Shown here: positions 1 to 12,600 of the stretch, piece by piece
How the letters are laid out: each line of letters begins with the position of its first letter
Numbering within the stretch: position 1 is the stretch's first letter
NCBI GenBank assembly: GCA_963575745.1
Contig: CAUYUJ010003381.1
Coordinates: forward strand, 387,727-451,726
Direction of reading: 5' to 3'
Length of the DNA: 64,000 bases
Source: Prorocentrum cordatum
Taxonomy: Eukaryota > Sar > Dinophyceae > Prorocentrales > Prorocentraceae
Notes under the pieces: model-generated
What the model saw: only the letters and a program-made list of their open reading frames with translations
The model's database searches: none
What the model was told of the DNA's origin: nothing
Made by a program: the position numbers and the translations under genes

Positions 1-591
1 CCCTTGTCTGTCCAGTTGGCGTTCGGCACGCGACGCTTCGTGATTCCCCTTTTGAGGGTAGATCGTCGTTTGCCGCAGTTTCACTTGTCCGTTTAAAGCC
101 CCAGAGGTGCTTGTCTGATTGGGACATCATGGCATCGCACTCTGTGGAGAAAAAGGCACGCACGCTTTCGTCTGCATAAAGTGAACAGCAATCTTGAGAT
201 CCGACGTCTGTCCGCTCTACATGCCAGCATCTGGCTCGACTCGGCGTCACCGACCAGACATACGTCCGGCGAAGTTGATGTTGCTCACAGCAGGCCAAGT
301 TTTGCCGTCCCCTTCCCCATTGTACGCTAAAGGTACGCTCAAGTAATTGCGCTCTTGATTGATTGCACGAGGCCCTCGTGGTTCGCAGGCTCCCAAACCT
401 CCCCCCGCGCATCGACAGTTCTCAGGCTTCCCAAAGCTCCAAAGCCTCTCGCTGGGGTTCACAGGAGCTGCGTTACTCTCGGGCGGTGTGGTATTCGCAG
501 GCCTCGTCCGTTCACGGCGAAGTGGTCGTGCCGAGCCTGGCCGCTGCTCGCGAGCTCTTCTCCTCCCGCCGCCGCGCCGCGCCATCCCGAG
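1..591. other. Upstream sequence, no recognised exon
   Basis: Mixed-composition DNA before the first recognised UBA3 exon. The family should have some 60-70 residues upstream of the glycine loop, so one or more 5' exons must exist. I looked for the conserved stretch before the nucleotide-binding loop and did not find it here. If present it is a very short exon I cannot tell from background; otherwise it lies left of the window. The open frames here run into the downstream purine tract and have no family resemblance. Confidence 0.5.
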
Positions 592-636
592 GTGCTCGTC
601 ATCGGGGCAGGCGGGCTGGGATGCGAGATCCTGAAG
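592..636 (+). CDS. UBA3: UBA3 exon A: ATP-binding glycine loop
   Basis: Codes for [15 protein letters not shown], the first strand and glycine-rich nucleotide loop of the Rossmann-like adenylation domain of E1 enzymes. The 45-nt exon starts after an AG at 590-591 and ends in AAG (phase 0) before a GA donor. The open frame continues on both sides, but resemblance to UBA3 stops abruptly at these points. A longer 5' extension cannot be excluded; the residues just upstream do not match the family. Confidence 0.9.
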
Positions 637-3600
637 GAGCTTGGGGGGAGTCGGGGACGGGCGAGGCGGAGCAGGGGCCACAGTGCGAGGGAGCGACGGT
701 GGGGGGGGGGGGGGGGGGGGAGGGAGGAGGAGGAGGAGGAGGAGGAGGAGGGGAGGAGGAGGAGGAGGAGGAGGAGGAGGAGGAGGAGAGGAGGGGGAGG
801 AGGAGGAGGAGGACGATGAGGAGAAGGAGGGGGATGGGCAGCGGGAGGGGAGGATGAGGAGGAGGAGGAGGAGGAGGAGGAGGAGGAGGAGGAGGAGGAG
901 GATGAAGAGGAGGAGGAGGAGGAGGTGGAGGAGAAGGAGGAGGAGGAGCAGGAGGACCAGGAGGAGGAGGAGGAGGAGGAGGAGGAGGAGGAGGAGGAGA
1001 AGGAGAGATGGTGACAAGAGGCAAGAGGCGTGGGGGAGAAAGAGATGCGAGGTGGAGTGTTGGGGCTGAGGGGAAAGAGAGACGCAAGGGGGAGACCCAC
1101 GCGGACTTCTTGCGATGGCGCCCGGACATCCCCTGGCGGCGCCTTTGGCGCCGCCTCCCAGCGCGCTTCGCTTGCCAGAGGGCCAGAAGGGGGGGCACAT
1201 CGCCGGCCCAAGGAAGTTCCCGCGGGCCTCCCCACGTTGATAGTTGTGCCATTTCTTTTTGCCCTCCTGGCGGAGGCTGCGCTGAGAGCGCCGAGGGGTC
1301 CAGAGGAGGGCCAGTCGAGGCAACGGGTGAGTCGATTATGTCTCTCTACAGGGGGCTTTTTTTCAAGAGTATTAGAAAAAAAGGTCTGGTGACGATTGTT
1401 CGCGCTCTTTTGCTGATTTCCGTTTATGCTTTCCTGATTCGATCTTTCTGTCAAGATCCACCTGTAGGAGGACATGCCCGACCTGAGGCCACGGCGGTCC
1501 CCCCGCTCAAAGAATCTGCCCCCGGGCTTCTGTGCCGGCGCCCATATCCCGGCTCGTTTCTCGAGGCGGGCGGCAGCCGCGGCGGCGAGAGGCCTCACGG
1601 GAAGGCCCCCCAAAGAAGAACGACGGACCACTCCGCGGGGGGAGGGAGGGCTCGGCGCGGGCCCTCGCGCCTCCCCTCCGCCCCCCGCCATGGACTGGAT
1701 TTTTTGGCTGCTTTGGGCGCCTGCTCTGGAGCGGGTGGGGCCCCTCCCCCAGAGGACGCACTCTTGCAAGAGGCCCCACCAAGCAGAGGTCCGGAGCCAG
1801 ACCCCGCCCCCCCCCGGTCAACGCCCCTCTCGCCCAGTGTCAGAACGCCGAGTGAGAAAGCGTTCGCTTGAATTTGTGGCTTTTCGACTGGCCCTCCGAG
1901 CCAGAGCAGATGCGCAGAGATCGGTCTCCAGGACCTGGCCCTAACGGGCTTCACCGACGTCCACGTCGTGGACATGGACAGGACCGCGCGCCGCCTCGCG
2001 CTCGTGCGCAGGAGGGCGCGGATGGGATTGGACGGAGGAGCACGGGGGGGAGGGGGAGGGGACAGATGAGGAGGAAGGTCGGTGAGAGGAAGAGGATGAG
2101 GAGGAGGAGGAGGAGGAGGAGGAGGAGGAGGAGGAGGAGGGGCAGGAGGAGGACAAGGCGGAGGAGGAGGAGGAGGAGCAGCAGCAGCAGGAGGAGGAAG
2201 AGCAGGAGGAGGAGGGGAAGAAGGAGCAGAAGGAGCAGGACGAGGATCGAGGACCGAGGAACTAGGCTCACCTGGCCCTTCTCCTGGCACTGGAGACGGG
2301 AGGCCGGCACGGCCCCGCGGCGCTCGGGCGCTCGCAGCCGGCTGGCCCGCGAGCGGGCGCGACGGCAGCTCGGCGGCGACGCCGGGGCCGAGGCGGCAGC
2401 GGGGGCGCCGGCCACAGGCGCTGGGGCACAGAGCTCAGCGCAGGTCTGCAGGCGGTCTGCGCCCGGCAGCTGCGCGGCGCGCGCGGCCGGGAGCGCGCGC
2501 GCGAGGAGCTCGCTGGCTCGTCGGCGCTGCCGGGCTGCTGCGCCGGAGCCGCCGGGCTGGGCAGGCGGGGCGCGGTGAGCTGGCTCGTCTCGGCGCTCGT
2601 GCTGATCAGTGCGGGCGCCGTTCTGGCAGCGTTCGTCGCTCGCAGCAGGAGGAGGAGGAGGAGGAGGAGGAGGGGGAACATGAGTCTGCCGCGATCGGTT
2701 GCCTCGGTCGGCTGGGTCCTACCGCGGCCCGGTTGCCATGAGGCGCCGAGGAGAGGAGAGGAGAGAAGAGGAGGAGAGGCGAGGCGAGCAGATGGGAGGA
2801 GAGGGTGGAGGAAGAGCGAAGTCCGAGGCAGGGATTCGATCACTTTGACCCACCGCGCAGTTCCATATCCAGGGACCTCCGCGGGTGGTGGATATGGATA
2901 TGTGCGGGCCTCGGGACGGGGGAGGATCTATCCGTATCATCGAAGATCGATCCCCCAGGCGGTGGTCACGGATAAATCCCCGCCTCGCTCAAATGAGGAG
3001 GCTGGAGGACGAGGGGGAGTATGGGAACACGGGAAGAATGGCATGCAGCCCCTTCAACGGACACATTGTCCATCGCTGCTGACGTTTCCACCGCGTGTCG
3101 CGGCAACACGTCTGGACAGGCTGAGGCTTCGCGGAGCAGCTTGAGGTATTTGGGTTCTCGTGGACCGCCGAGGCGCCGCATCGAGGCCGGATTTAGCGCG
3201 TTTTTTAGGGAATGTTATCCGAGGGGGTTCGCCCCTTGCCGCTGGCCCCCCCTCTGATTTCCTGCATGACTCGGTCGACTGGGCTGTTGGGATGACTGCC
3301 CGATGGGTTGGCAGATTGGCCACTCGGTTGGCTGGCTCGCTGTCTGGATGCACGCTTGGCAGGCTGGTTGGCCAGCCAGCTGGTCGGAGGGCAGGGGCGC
3401 CCTCGAGGGCGCGAAGCTGTTCGCGGCCCGCGCCGCGCGGTTCGGCTCCGATCCCTCCTCCTCCTCCTCCTCCTCCCCTGGGAGGCGCCGCGAGGGCGCG
3501 AAGTGCTTCGCACGTCGCGCTTCGCGCCGCGCGGAGCGCGAAGTTGGTCACCACCCACCAAGCCACCCCAACCCAACCCGAAGGCTCAGATTTACCCTCG

Positions 3601-6600
3601 ATTTCCAGTGGGAGGGGGGTTCGGGAAACATCGACAAAAACACGTGTGGAACCCTTCATTACCCCCCCCCCCCAACCCGAAATTCGGGTCTTGGGGTTGG
3701 GTTGGGGTGGTCTGGTAGGTAGTCCGTTGGGAGCCCTTGTGGAGGGCTGGTGGGCGCAGGCCGGCCGGCGGGCTGCGAGGCGGGGTTTGGGTGGCCGCCG
3801 GCGCTCGGAGCGCGGGGGCCCGCAGTGTGTGGCGCACGGAGGGGTCGTGGCCTCGGGAGGCGGGGCCGTGGCTTTGCGTCGGGCCTGTCTCTCTACATCA
3901 AGGGCATAAAAAAACGCCCATCCAAATTTAATTTAATTCACGGTCATTATATTGTTTATTTGCATTTAATGAAAAAACACGATTCATTGATACACCAATC
4001 CATCCACGAAAATCATATTTTAATGTCCCTGGTTTACGAGGCGCTGTGCGCTGAAACTCCTGTGGGCTGACGGGGTAAACCCTGCGTAATGTGCCGCGCC
4101 CTGGCGGCTCTAGACTTTGGGGGTTCCCAGGAGGTTTACAGCCCACGCACTTGTAACCCAGGGTAGGGTCGTTTGGTCATCCATCAACTACAGGAGGAGA
4201 ACTCAAACATAGAAGAAGAAAAAAACAAAACAAAAAAAAACGTCTGGGAACGATTTGTTGTTGATCATGTTTGGGCAGTTGTGGGGCATGTTTGGAGTAG
4301 TCTCTCTACACCTTAGGCGATGCTTAAGAAAGCTTAAGATTTCGGCCAGAGTCTCGATTATTCTTAACGTTTCAGTGTGAATCGTAAGATCGTAAAAGGA
4401 ATTCTGGGTTTTTACTCAAATTCTGGGACTCTGAATTTCTTAACCCATGATTTTTTAAGCATTTCGCAGGGTGTACAGGAGGAGAAATCAAAACTAGTAT
4501 AAACATCGTCTGGGTACGATTTTGTGTTGATCATGTTTGGGCATTTTTGGGGCATGTTTGGAGTATTTCTTTAACTGTTCGTCGAACATCCGCCTGCAGG
4601 GGGACGGGCCCGACTTGACCGTAGCTCCGTGAGCGCAGTCCACTCGTCGCTCAGGGACAGCGGATCCGTCCTGGGATGCGGCCGTACAGGGTCCGGCTTG
4701 AATATTAGGGGAACAAAAAGTGGCATAAACACAAAAACTCGGAGGTCCGCGCGGATTTCTCGGATCGGCGTTGGGGCCCCCCGGCGGCGCCTCTGGCGCC
4801 GCTCCTGGCGCGCTCCGCGCGCCAGGGAGGGGGGTCCAGCGCCGATCCGAGAAATCCGCGCGGACCTCCGAGTCTTTATGTTTATATCATTGTTTGGTCC
4901 CCTAGAATAAGGAAGAATAAGGAACACTTACTTTTCAAAAGGGGTTCGGTCGTTCATTTGGTCTGAATGCGCTCCGCTACCTTTTGGGGGACGAGCCCCC
5001 CTGATGTTCCTTCGGTCTTCCTAGAACTACTCAGAAAAAATGAGTTTCGTTCCTCATTCCTTGTTCCTTAGGTCAGGCCGAGTGCTGTACTTGCCGGGAA
5101 TGCGGATCCACGATCGGTGCCATGGATTCCATGGATCGCCGCCTCGGAACGTGGTTTTACACACGGGGGGGGGGGGCGGGGCCTCGAAGGCGCTGGCCAG
5201 TCGATGGGTTGCCGGCCGCGATCCGTCGTTCTGCCAGGAGTCGTGGTTTCGAGGGTGCGGGTCCGTTATTTTGCTCGAGGTCGAGGAATCGTGGCCTCAA
5301 GGGCGCGTGCCCATAGTTTGGTAAATTGCAGTAGGTCACCGCCCACCAAACCACCCAAACGCAACCAAACCACCCCAACCGCCCGGTGTGTCCTCCATTT
5401 CCAGTGTTGGGGGGGGCGTCGGGGAACATTGGAAACACACATATGAAGCCCACAGTTGTGACCACGAGGGCGCGGACGCTTGCTGGTAAAGAAAGAGGAA
5501 GGGCCGGGGCCTCGAGGGCGCGGGCACATCGTTGTTTACAAGCGGTGGCCGCGATGGCGCGGATCCATCGTTCTCGATCTACATATGGACCGTGGCCTCG
5601 AAGGCGCGGATCCAATGTTTCTAAGTTGGGGATCGTGCTGTCGGGCCCGACTCGCCGCTGAATGACGTTCGCCAGCGGCGAGTCGGGTCCGGGCATGACG
5701 TATGACTGCGGCGAGTTGGGACTCACAGAATTGCCGTGGCCTCGGAGGTGCAGGCTCGCAGCTTTTGACAGCGCATCGCAGCCTCGAGGGCGCGGATCCA
5801 CGGTTTGTGTTGGAAGGGACCATGGCCTCGAAGGTGCAGACAGATGTTTACTAGGTGCCCATCGGTCGTTGAACCCACGTTTTTTGGGGACTCCCGGATC
5901 CCCAATCTACTGTAGGCGCCTTCCTGCTTCCATCAGCGAGTGTGTGTTCCCTTTCCATTCATGTGTACGGGGCGGGCGGAAGCCCAGTGGGTACTTATCG
6001 TGAGCTTGGTCGCACGGAGCCATCATCAAATGCTTCGCGTGCCCCCAGGTACCCAGGAGACGAGGGACCTCGGCTCAGGGGCTGTGAGGGCCCCTATTCG
6101 GGCCGAGGCGGTGGCGCGCTTTCGCCGTGAGGCATACGCACTGCCACATAGCTACCTGCTGTAATTCAGTACGGCATACCATCCACTCGATCATTGTTCC
6201 CCTGGATTCGCTGACTCTGGCTGCGGTCTTCGATAGGCTCGCCGCAATATATCGATTAATGCATGGCGCAGGATTGATGTCACGAACTTGAACCGGCAGT
6301 TCCTCTTCCGGCAGGCCGACGTGGGCAAGCCGAAAGCGGAGGTGGCCGCAGCGTTCGTGAACAGGCCCGTGGGATGGGTGGCGCGATGCCGACATCTGAG
6401 TTTCTTGTGATATTAAATTTTCGCTTGGGAATCGTCACTCTTCTCGCCATCCGCACGACCACGCCGTTTCCGGTCATCTGCTCACACTCTCTCGGACAAT
6501 ATTTAGCGAGAGGAATTCTATTGAGGGTGGAGACAGCGAAACGAAGGAGCGGCTCTTGATGCACGCGGGATCCGTGTTCCGCAGTTCTCAGCGGCCCTGC

Positions 6601-9600
6601 GTTTTGTCTCAGCCCCCAGGCCAGTCACAACCCGGGAGAGTTGTGCTCCTAGACCCTTTGGAGGATTCGGTGAACAAGTGTTTCGACGCCGAAATCCCCA
6701 TATGTACATATATTGGCCTACTCATTTCCTTCTGCAAACACCTGTGCGCGAGAGAGTCTGAACATGAACGGGATTGAGTCTGATAATTTGGGAACAGGTG
6801 GGTCTGAGTGTGAATGAGTCTGAATGTGAGTGGGTCGCATGAGTGTGAGTGGATGTGAGTAGTCTGAATGTGGATCTGAGCGTGAGAAGCATGAGTGCAT
6901 TTGAGTGTGAGTGGTCTGAGTGTGAGTGTGAGTGCGTGAGGTCTGAGAGTATGTGAGTGTGAGTGTGGGTGTGAGAGGTCCGAATGGTCTGAGGGTGAGT
7001 GTGAGTGGTCTGAGTGTGAGTGGTCTGAGTGTGAGTGTGAGCTCAGGCTACGTGCGCTGGCACCGAAACGGGCAAACCCGTTGATACCTTCCCACAATCT
7101 GGGCACCTTGGGGTGCTGGAACCAGCGCCCCGCCTGAGACATCCTCACCATCTGCTCCGAACGCAAACGAGTCTGGGGTCCGAACCAGACAACCTCCTGA
7201 GACGTCCCCGCAAGCTGGGCCCGAACGGGCCCGTGATATGCCCCCTGGCTGCTCCCCATTTGGGCGGTGGAACCAGCGTTCCGCCTGAGGCATGATCACA
7301 AACTGCTCTAAAAGCTGAGGATGTGGCGCATGCAAACAGGCGCACCGCCCGAGACATCCCCACAATCTGGGTGCGATCCCTGAAGTGTCCCCACCCTGGC
7401 GGCTCCCCATTGGGAGTGCGGAAACCAACGCCTCGCCTGAGACATCTTTTCGAATTGCTCTGGCAGCAGAGGATGTTGCGCATGCAAACACACGAACCGC
7501 CTGAGCCATCCCCACAATCTTGGCCCGAATCCTGGAGTGTCCCCACCTGGGAGGATCCCCCTTGGGAGTGCTGAAACCAGCGCCTCGCCTGAGACATCCT
7601 TGTAATATGCTCCAGAAGCAGAGTATGTTGCGCATGCAGACATGCGAACCGCTCGAAATATCCCACAATCTGGGCGCGAATGCTGGAGTGTCCCCACACC
7701 TGGCGGCTGGCCATTGGGGTCCCCAAGCGCTACGCTGGGAGAAGCTCGAAGTGAGTCTGCGTATGAGTGAGTCTGAGTGTAATCGAACACGGTTAGTGAG
7801 TGAGTCTGAGTGAGTCTGGGTGTGAGTGAGTTTGAGTTTGAGTCTGAGTTTGAGTGAGTCTAAGTATGAGTGAGTGTCGGTACGAGTGAGTCCGACTACG
7901 AGTGTAGGTCGCCGCTGCGAAGGTCCGGCCAGAATGCAGCGCCTCCCGTGAGGAGGCGGGGCCCCGGTGCGACGCCGTCAGTGGCGCTGCGCCGACGGGA
8001 GCGGAGACGCCAAAGGGGCCCGTTGGGCCGCGAGGATAACGCTCAATACAAAAAATGGGAGAGAACGATTTAAAACATAGTTTTTTTGCTATTTCCGCAC
8101 AAATTTCGGACTGGAGGAGAACGACTAAAACATAGTTTTCGGCCAGTTTTTTCTAATCGTCATCCCGGGCGCCGCCGCGTGAACACGACCCCCGGTCATT
8201 TATTTCGGGGGCGGAAAAGAGGGGGGTGATGACTTTTGCCTGTTCGGTGCCCCGTGACTGGGGGAAGGAATCGGTAAGGAACTGTTTTTGCCTCCAAGTC
8301 CAAGGCGGTGTCTCCTGCGCTGGCAACATGTGCCTCGTGTGGGGTGCCTCATGGAGCTGCAGGCCGGCCTGGCCAGGTCCGTGGCGACCCAGGAATGGCC
8401 GCCAGGAGCACTGGACAGGCGCAACCCCCCCGAAGGGAAGCGGATTGCAGCAGGCACGGAACAAAAATAAGGGTGCGGGGGGTGGGAGCGCTAGACCCCG
8501 ACCCTTGAAACAGGGCGCCTGCGCGCGAGCCGAATCCAGCAAAACGCACGAGGGGCCCGAAAGGGAGACGAACCGAATCCCGCGAACCCGCAGAAGCCCC
8601 TTTCCCGAGCGCACAGCCCCCTAAGAAAGGACGCCTTCTGCCTGTTCGGTGCCCCGTGACTGGGGGAAGGAATCGGGAAGGAACTGTTTTTGCCTCCAAG
8701 TCCAAGGCGGTGTCTCCTGCGCTGGCAACATGTGCCTCGTGTGGGGTGCCTCATGGAGCTGCAGGCCGGCCTGGCCAGGTCCGTGGCGACCCAGGAATGG
8801 CCGCCAGGAACACTGGACAGGCGCAACCCCGAGGAGGCGAGTTTTTACAAGCTCCCAGTGAGGCGCCTCCACAGAGGCATAGGTGAAACACGCGTATGAT
8901 GATGAGTGGTGGCTGGGACCGCCACGCCACTCGAAGCTGTAGACACGGCGCGTAACAGCTGATCGCACCGTTCTGAATCTGAGAAACGAGCGTAAAATGC
9001 TCGCATGGTTTCAGGGGCCGACCAGCCGCCCTGAGCCTGCACCAACTCTTCCGGCAAGCAGCACTCTGTCTTGTACCAGTGAGCACCGCCTTTTCGCAGT
9101 GAGTATGTCCCCACTGCGGCGGTCTGAAAGGACTGCGAAAGATCTCGGCGGAAGGAGTCGCAATTCATGGGGCGGGGCTCCGCCAAATGAGTCGTGCAAA
9201 ACACGGGCGCATCCGGGTCGGAACCCCAGCGTGAGTCCCGCTGCGCCAGCCATTCCCGCAGGACGCGGCATGGGCAAAAGCTGGGGGTGTCGACCATCTT
9301 TGGGATGTGGCACACCATGCCATGTCCGAAAGGGTCGTTCTTTTGCCGGGCGACAAAAATAGACACGAAATTGTCGTGCAAAGATATGTCTCGACGCCGG
9401 AGCGCGAGAGTCTCGGAACACCTCCGGACGCCGAAGAAAGACACAGCTGCTATAGCGACGTCCCGGACAGCGGCCAGGCTGCCTGCTTTGAGGCGTGCGG
9501 TCTGGTAACACCGCAATTCTTCGAGAGATACCGGGCGTTTTGCGTGTGACCGTGAATGGTCGGCCCGCTTCTTCAGACCTCTCCAGAATTGGGCCGACCG

Positions 9601-12600
9601 GTCCGTCCATGCACTGTCAAATTCGGGAGCCTCGAGACGGGGGTCAATTCAAACGGGGGTCAGCCAGGGCGCCAGATCCTGCAGGATCCTGAGAAGACCC
9701 CCTCTGGCCGACCAGGGTTAGGGAGCCGCGAGGCGGCCGCGCATATTGGCTGACCCGGGTCTGCGAAGACCTGCGTTGATTTTTTTCCCTGCGTTGCAGT
9801 TTTTGGTTTCCTGCTGACCCGGGTCTGGATTGACCCGGGTCAGAAGATCCCCGACAAATTGCGATGTCAAGTTGCGCTGCTGGTGCCAACACCGCACTGC
9901 AGCGCGCAGATTCGTAACGGATGACCAGGACTGGCCGTCCATCTGGGCAAACCACAGCATGAGTTTCATGTCTGAGTCGCACGGCAAAAGTTGCAGCCCT
10001 GAGGAATTCTCGAAAGAATCTACGGCAGTACGCAGGGAGCTGCTATACCGCTTCTTTGTGCTCTCCTCCAGGGCTGCTTGGAGGCAGCAGTGAATTGCTG
10101 ATATGGCCCTGCTGCGATGTGCCCCCTGTTCCACAGAGGTGCTCTCGCGAATTAAACGCAAGAGGTCGGGGCCCTCACTCAGAAGCTGGCGCGCGCCTGG
10201 CGCGTCCATCGGCGGGGCTCGAAGTGGTTCGTGTTGCAGCGCGGGGGCCCCAACAGCCCCGTTTGACGCGCTGGGGCGCCAGCGTGCGTCGCCGGGGCGG
10301 GCCCCCCCCGGGGGCGCCGCGGATGCTTGCGGAGGCGCAGCGCGAGGCCCGTCGGAAGACGCTCTGTCGGCCGCCGGCCTGGGGCGATCGAAATCGTCGC
10401 GGTGCAAACAGGCGGGGCCGAGGCGCTGGCGGCGCGCGGGCTCTGGCGATCCTGGGCCGCGCTTCATCTCGAGCCCCAAAGGCTTTGGCGGCCATTCGAA
10501 GGTGTGTTCTACCCCCCGCCAGGGGGCAAAAAGTGCACCAATCGTACGTTTTTTGGCACGTTTTCCTGGCGGTCGGGGGCCGCCTGGGCCCTGCCGCGCG
10601 CGGCCCCCGGGGGTATTGTGGCCGCGGCAATGCTCGTGGGCAACGGTGCGCGGATCCGGTAAACCACGCGCGACGAGGAAGTGTTTTTCTTCCCTGCCAG
10701 AGCGGCAAAAAAGTGAAGCAATCGTACGTTTTTACACAGAACAGCGTTGAATGAGGCCGCCAGGGCCGCGGCCCTGGTCCCCGGTGATTTCTCTGCCCCC
10801 CAACAGTAACTAATGCGCATGGCGCGCGTGCCCGGTGACCGCCGACCCGCGCCCGCCGACGATCCTCGGGCGGGGTTGCGTGGGAAAGGGGAGGGGCGGA
10901 GCGGGAGGGGCGAAAGCGAGGGGCAGGCGAGGGGCAGAGAAAGCAGGGTGAGGGGGGGAGCATGCGGTGATGCGACGACTGGCGCTCTTTTTTTTCAAGG
11001 GCACCGGGCGCGGCCTCGGACTGGGTCGCGGGGGCTGGCCCGGGGCGCGCGCCTGCTTGAGACGCAGGCACGCGGCGGAAGAAAAGAATGGACATGCGCC
11101 GTGGACGGCCCGGCAGGGAATCTGCCGGCAGGCGCAATTAAAACTCTCGCCCCGGACAATGGCGCCGAAGAAAAGAAACGCATGTGCAGAACCATGCGCG
11201 CACCCAGCGGAGCGCCCATTGACCGGGGGCCGGCGCCGACTCGTGCGCGTCAGCGGCTCTATAGGGGCAGTCCGCCGCCCAGTGCTTGACGTCCTGGGTC
11301 CTGCCTGCCCCCTTGCACTTTGGGCAAGTGAGCGCGCAGCGGTTGCCGAGGGACTTGCACGTCGTGAACTTATGCTTCACCGCTCCACGGTTCGAGTACA
11401 AGCAATTGCGGCACACCTCGGACATGAGTGCCTTGACTGCTGCCGGGTTGGTTTTGGTGTTTTCCGAAAGCCAACCTTCGATTTTAGGGACTTCAGGGTT
11501 CTTAATGGCAAAAACGTGCAGCTCGAAGAATAGAGCGTCAGCTTCTTTCTTCTTGGCGGCTCGTTTGGAAGACTCGACTGCGGCTGGGGACGGCGACCTC
11601 TCCCTCTTGGCGAAACCCGAAGCGCGGCTGGACCTGCCCTGCTCCGGGGCCTGCGCCTGTGAGCCCCCGGACACTTGCCCAGAGGCGCCAGCGCCGGCGC
11701 TGCCCGAGGAACCGGTCGCAGCTTTCGCCCCCAAGGCCACGGACCCCAGGATCAGATCGATTCCGAAGTCACGGAGCAACAGCTCGCTGTCCAGCGCTAC
11801 CGCGGCCGATGGCTTGATGCGTCGCCGCTTAAAACTCTTGATGCATTCGTATACGTACGGCATCAAGGCCAGTTTCTGGGCAGCGTGTTTCGCCGGCGCC
11901 GTCTTCTTCTTGCTTGCAAGGACCGTCGCGCGCTTCTCGATTAAATTGTACAGAGCCAAAATGGCCCGGGCCAAGGCGCGAACGGCATGGTCGCTACTCT
12001 CTGCGCGCTCGCCCAAGTATTTTGCAGCCGGTCGGGTCCCCCGCCCTGCTCGGGGAAGCACAGTTGCTTCCAAGTGGTCCGGGCCGCGTGGCGCAGGGCT
12101 GCGCTGCTCTTCAGCGCGGACAACTCGAATTAGCTGGGTGTGCTGCATGCAAAGCGTAAATGGTGGCCATGGGATCTTTCGGGCCAGCGAGGGACTCAGT
12201 GACAGACTCTTCTAACTGGTCGGTGTCCACCATGATCGCAAGCCACGCCCGCCTGACCTGGTCGGGGCCAAGGTCGCGCAACACTTTACGGAACGGAAAC
12301 TCCGCGTCTGCCTGGGCCTGGAACTCCGGGGTCCGGGTTGCCCTCGAGAGGCCCTCCGTGACGGCGCTGCCCGCAGCGACGCCGATGGTTCCGTCGGCGG
12401 CGACCTCCTTGGTGATGCTGGCGAGCACCGCTGCGTGGATGGGACCTGACGGGGCGCAAGCTGCCGCAATCGCCTCGTCAATGAGGGCCTTGACGCGGTC
12501 CTCGCTGACTGGAGATCCCACCCCCGCGACAGTGGCGGTGTTCAATCGGCAGATCCGCTGATGGACCAGCTGAACCGGAATGCGGCAAATAAGAACGTCC

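Larger units (their letters stand above)
637..1931 (+). other. UBA3 intron 1 (GA-AG)
   Basis: 1,295 bp. It holds a long (GGA)n tract (695-1008), a segment with GGCGCC-rich dyad symmetry near 1105-1200 that resembles a dispersed inverted repeat in other introns, and a decayed family-A element (about 1335-1490). Exon-side AAGGA and acceptor-side CAGGA share AGGA, so the exact cut could shift by a few bases. GA...AG is the most regular choice and keeps frame. Confidence 0.8.
1982..6271 (+). other. UBA3 intron 2 (GA-AG)
   Basis: 4,290 bp. Contents: (GGA)n at 2088-2232 and 2645-2680; a 150-bp G+C repeat (3398-3547) also found at 39635-39797; a family-B element (3545-3720); an AT-rich patch near 3925-4050; a diverged 100-bp direct repeat (4191-4300 and 4480-4570) ending in a family-A terminus (about 4575-4615); a 140-bp inverted repeat (4735-4875); a stretch where GGCCTCGAGGGCGCGG-like units recur (5170-5860); and a perfect short hairpin (5641-5692). 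No coding feature. Confidence 0.8.

Noticed and set aside
459-1769. 436-codon minus-strand open frame rich in Ser/Leu/Pro
   Set aside because: It runs through the (GGA)n tract; repeated TCC triplets cannot make a stop codon in any frame. No domain is visible, and it overlaps exon A and intron 1 of UBA3.
5641-5692. Hairpin as a transcription terminator
   Set aside because: Intronic position in a eukaryotic gene and no T-run; treated only as a short inverted repeat.
10175-11137. 320-codon minus frame between Gag and recombinase as an extra retrotransposon gene
   Set aside because: Pro/Arg-rich composition expected from GC-rich DNA; it contains a duplicated segment and overlaps the recombinase start; no domain recognised.
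11951-11966. 13-nt match (GCCATTTTGGCTC on the minus strand) to the dinoflagellate spliced leader
   Set aside because: It lies inside the Gag-like coding frame ([10 protein letters not shown]), lacks the rest of the leader and has no splice context; chance is more likely than a relic leader.
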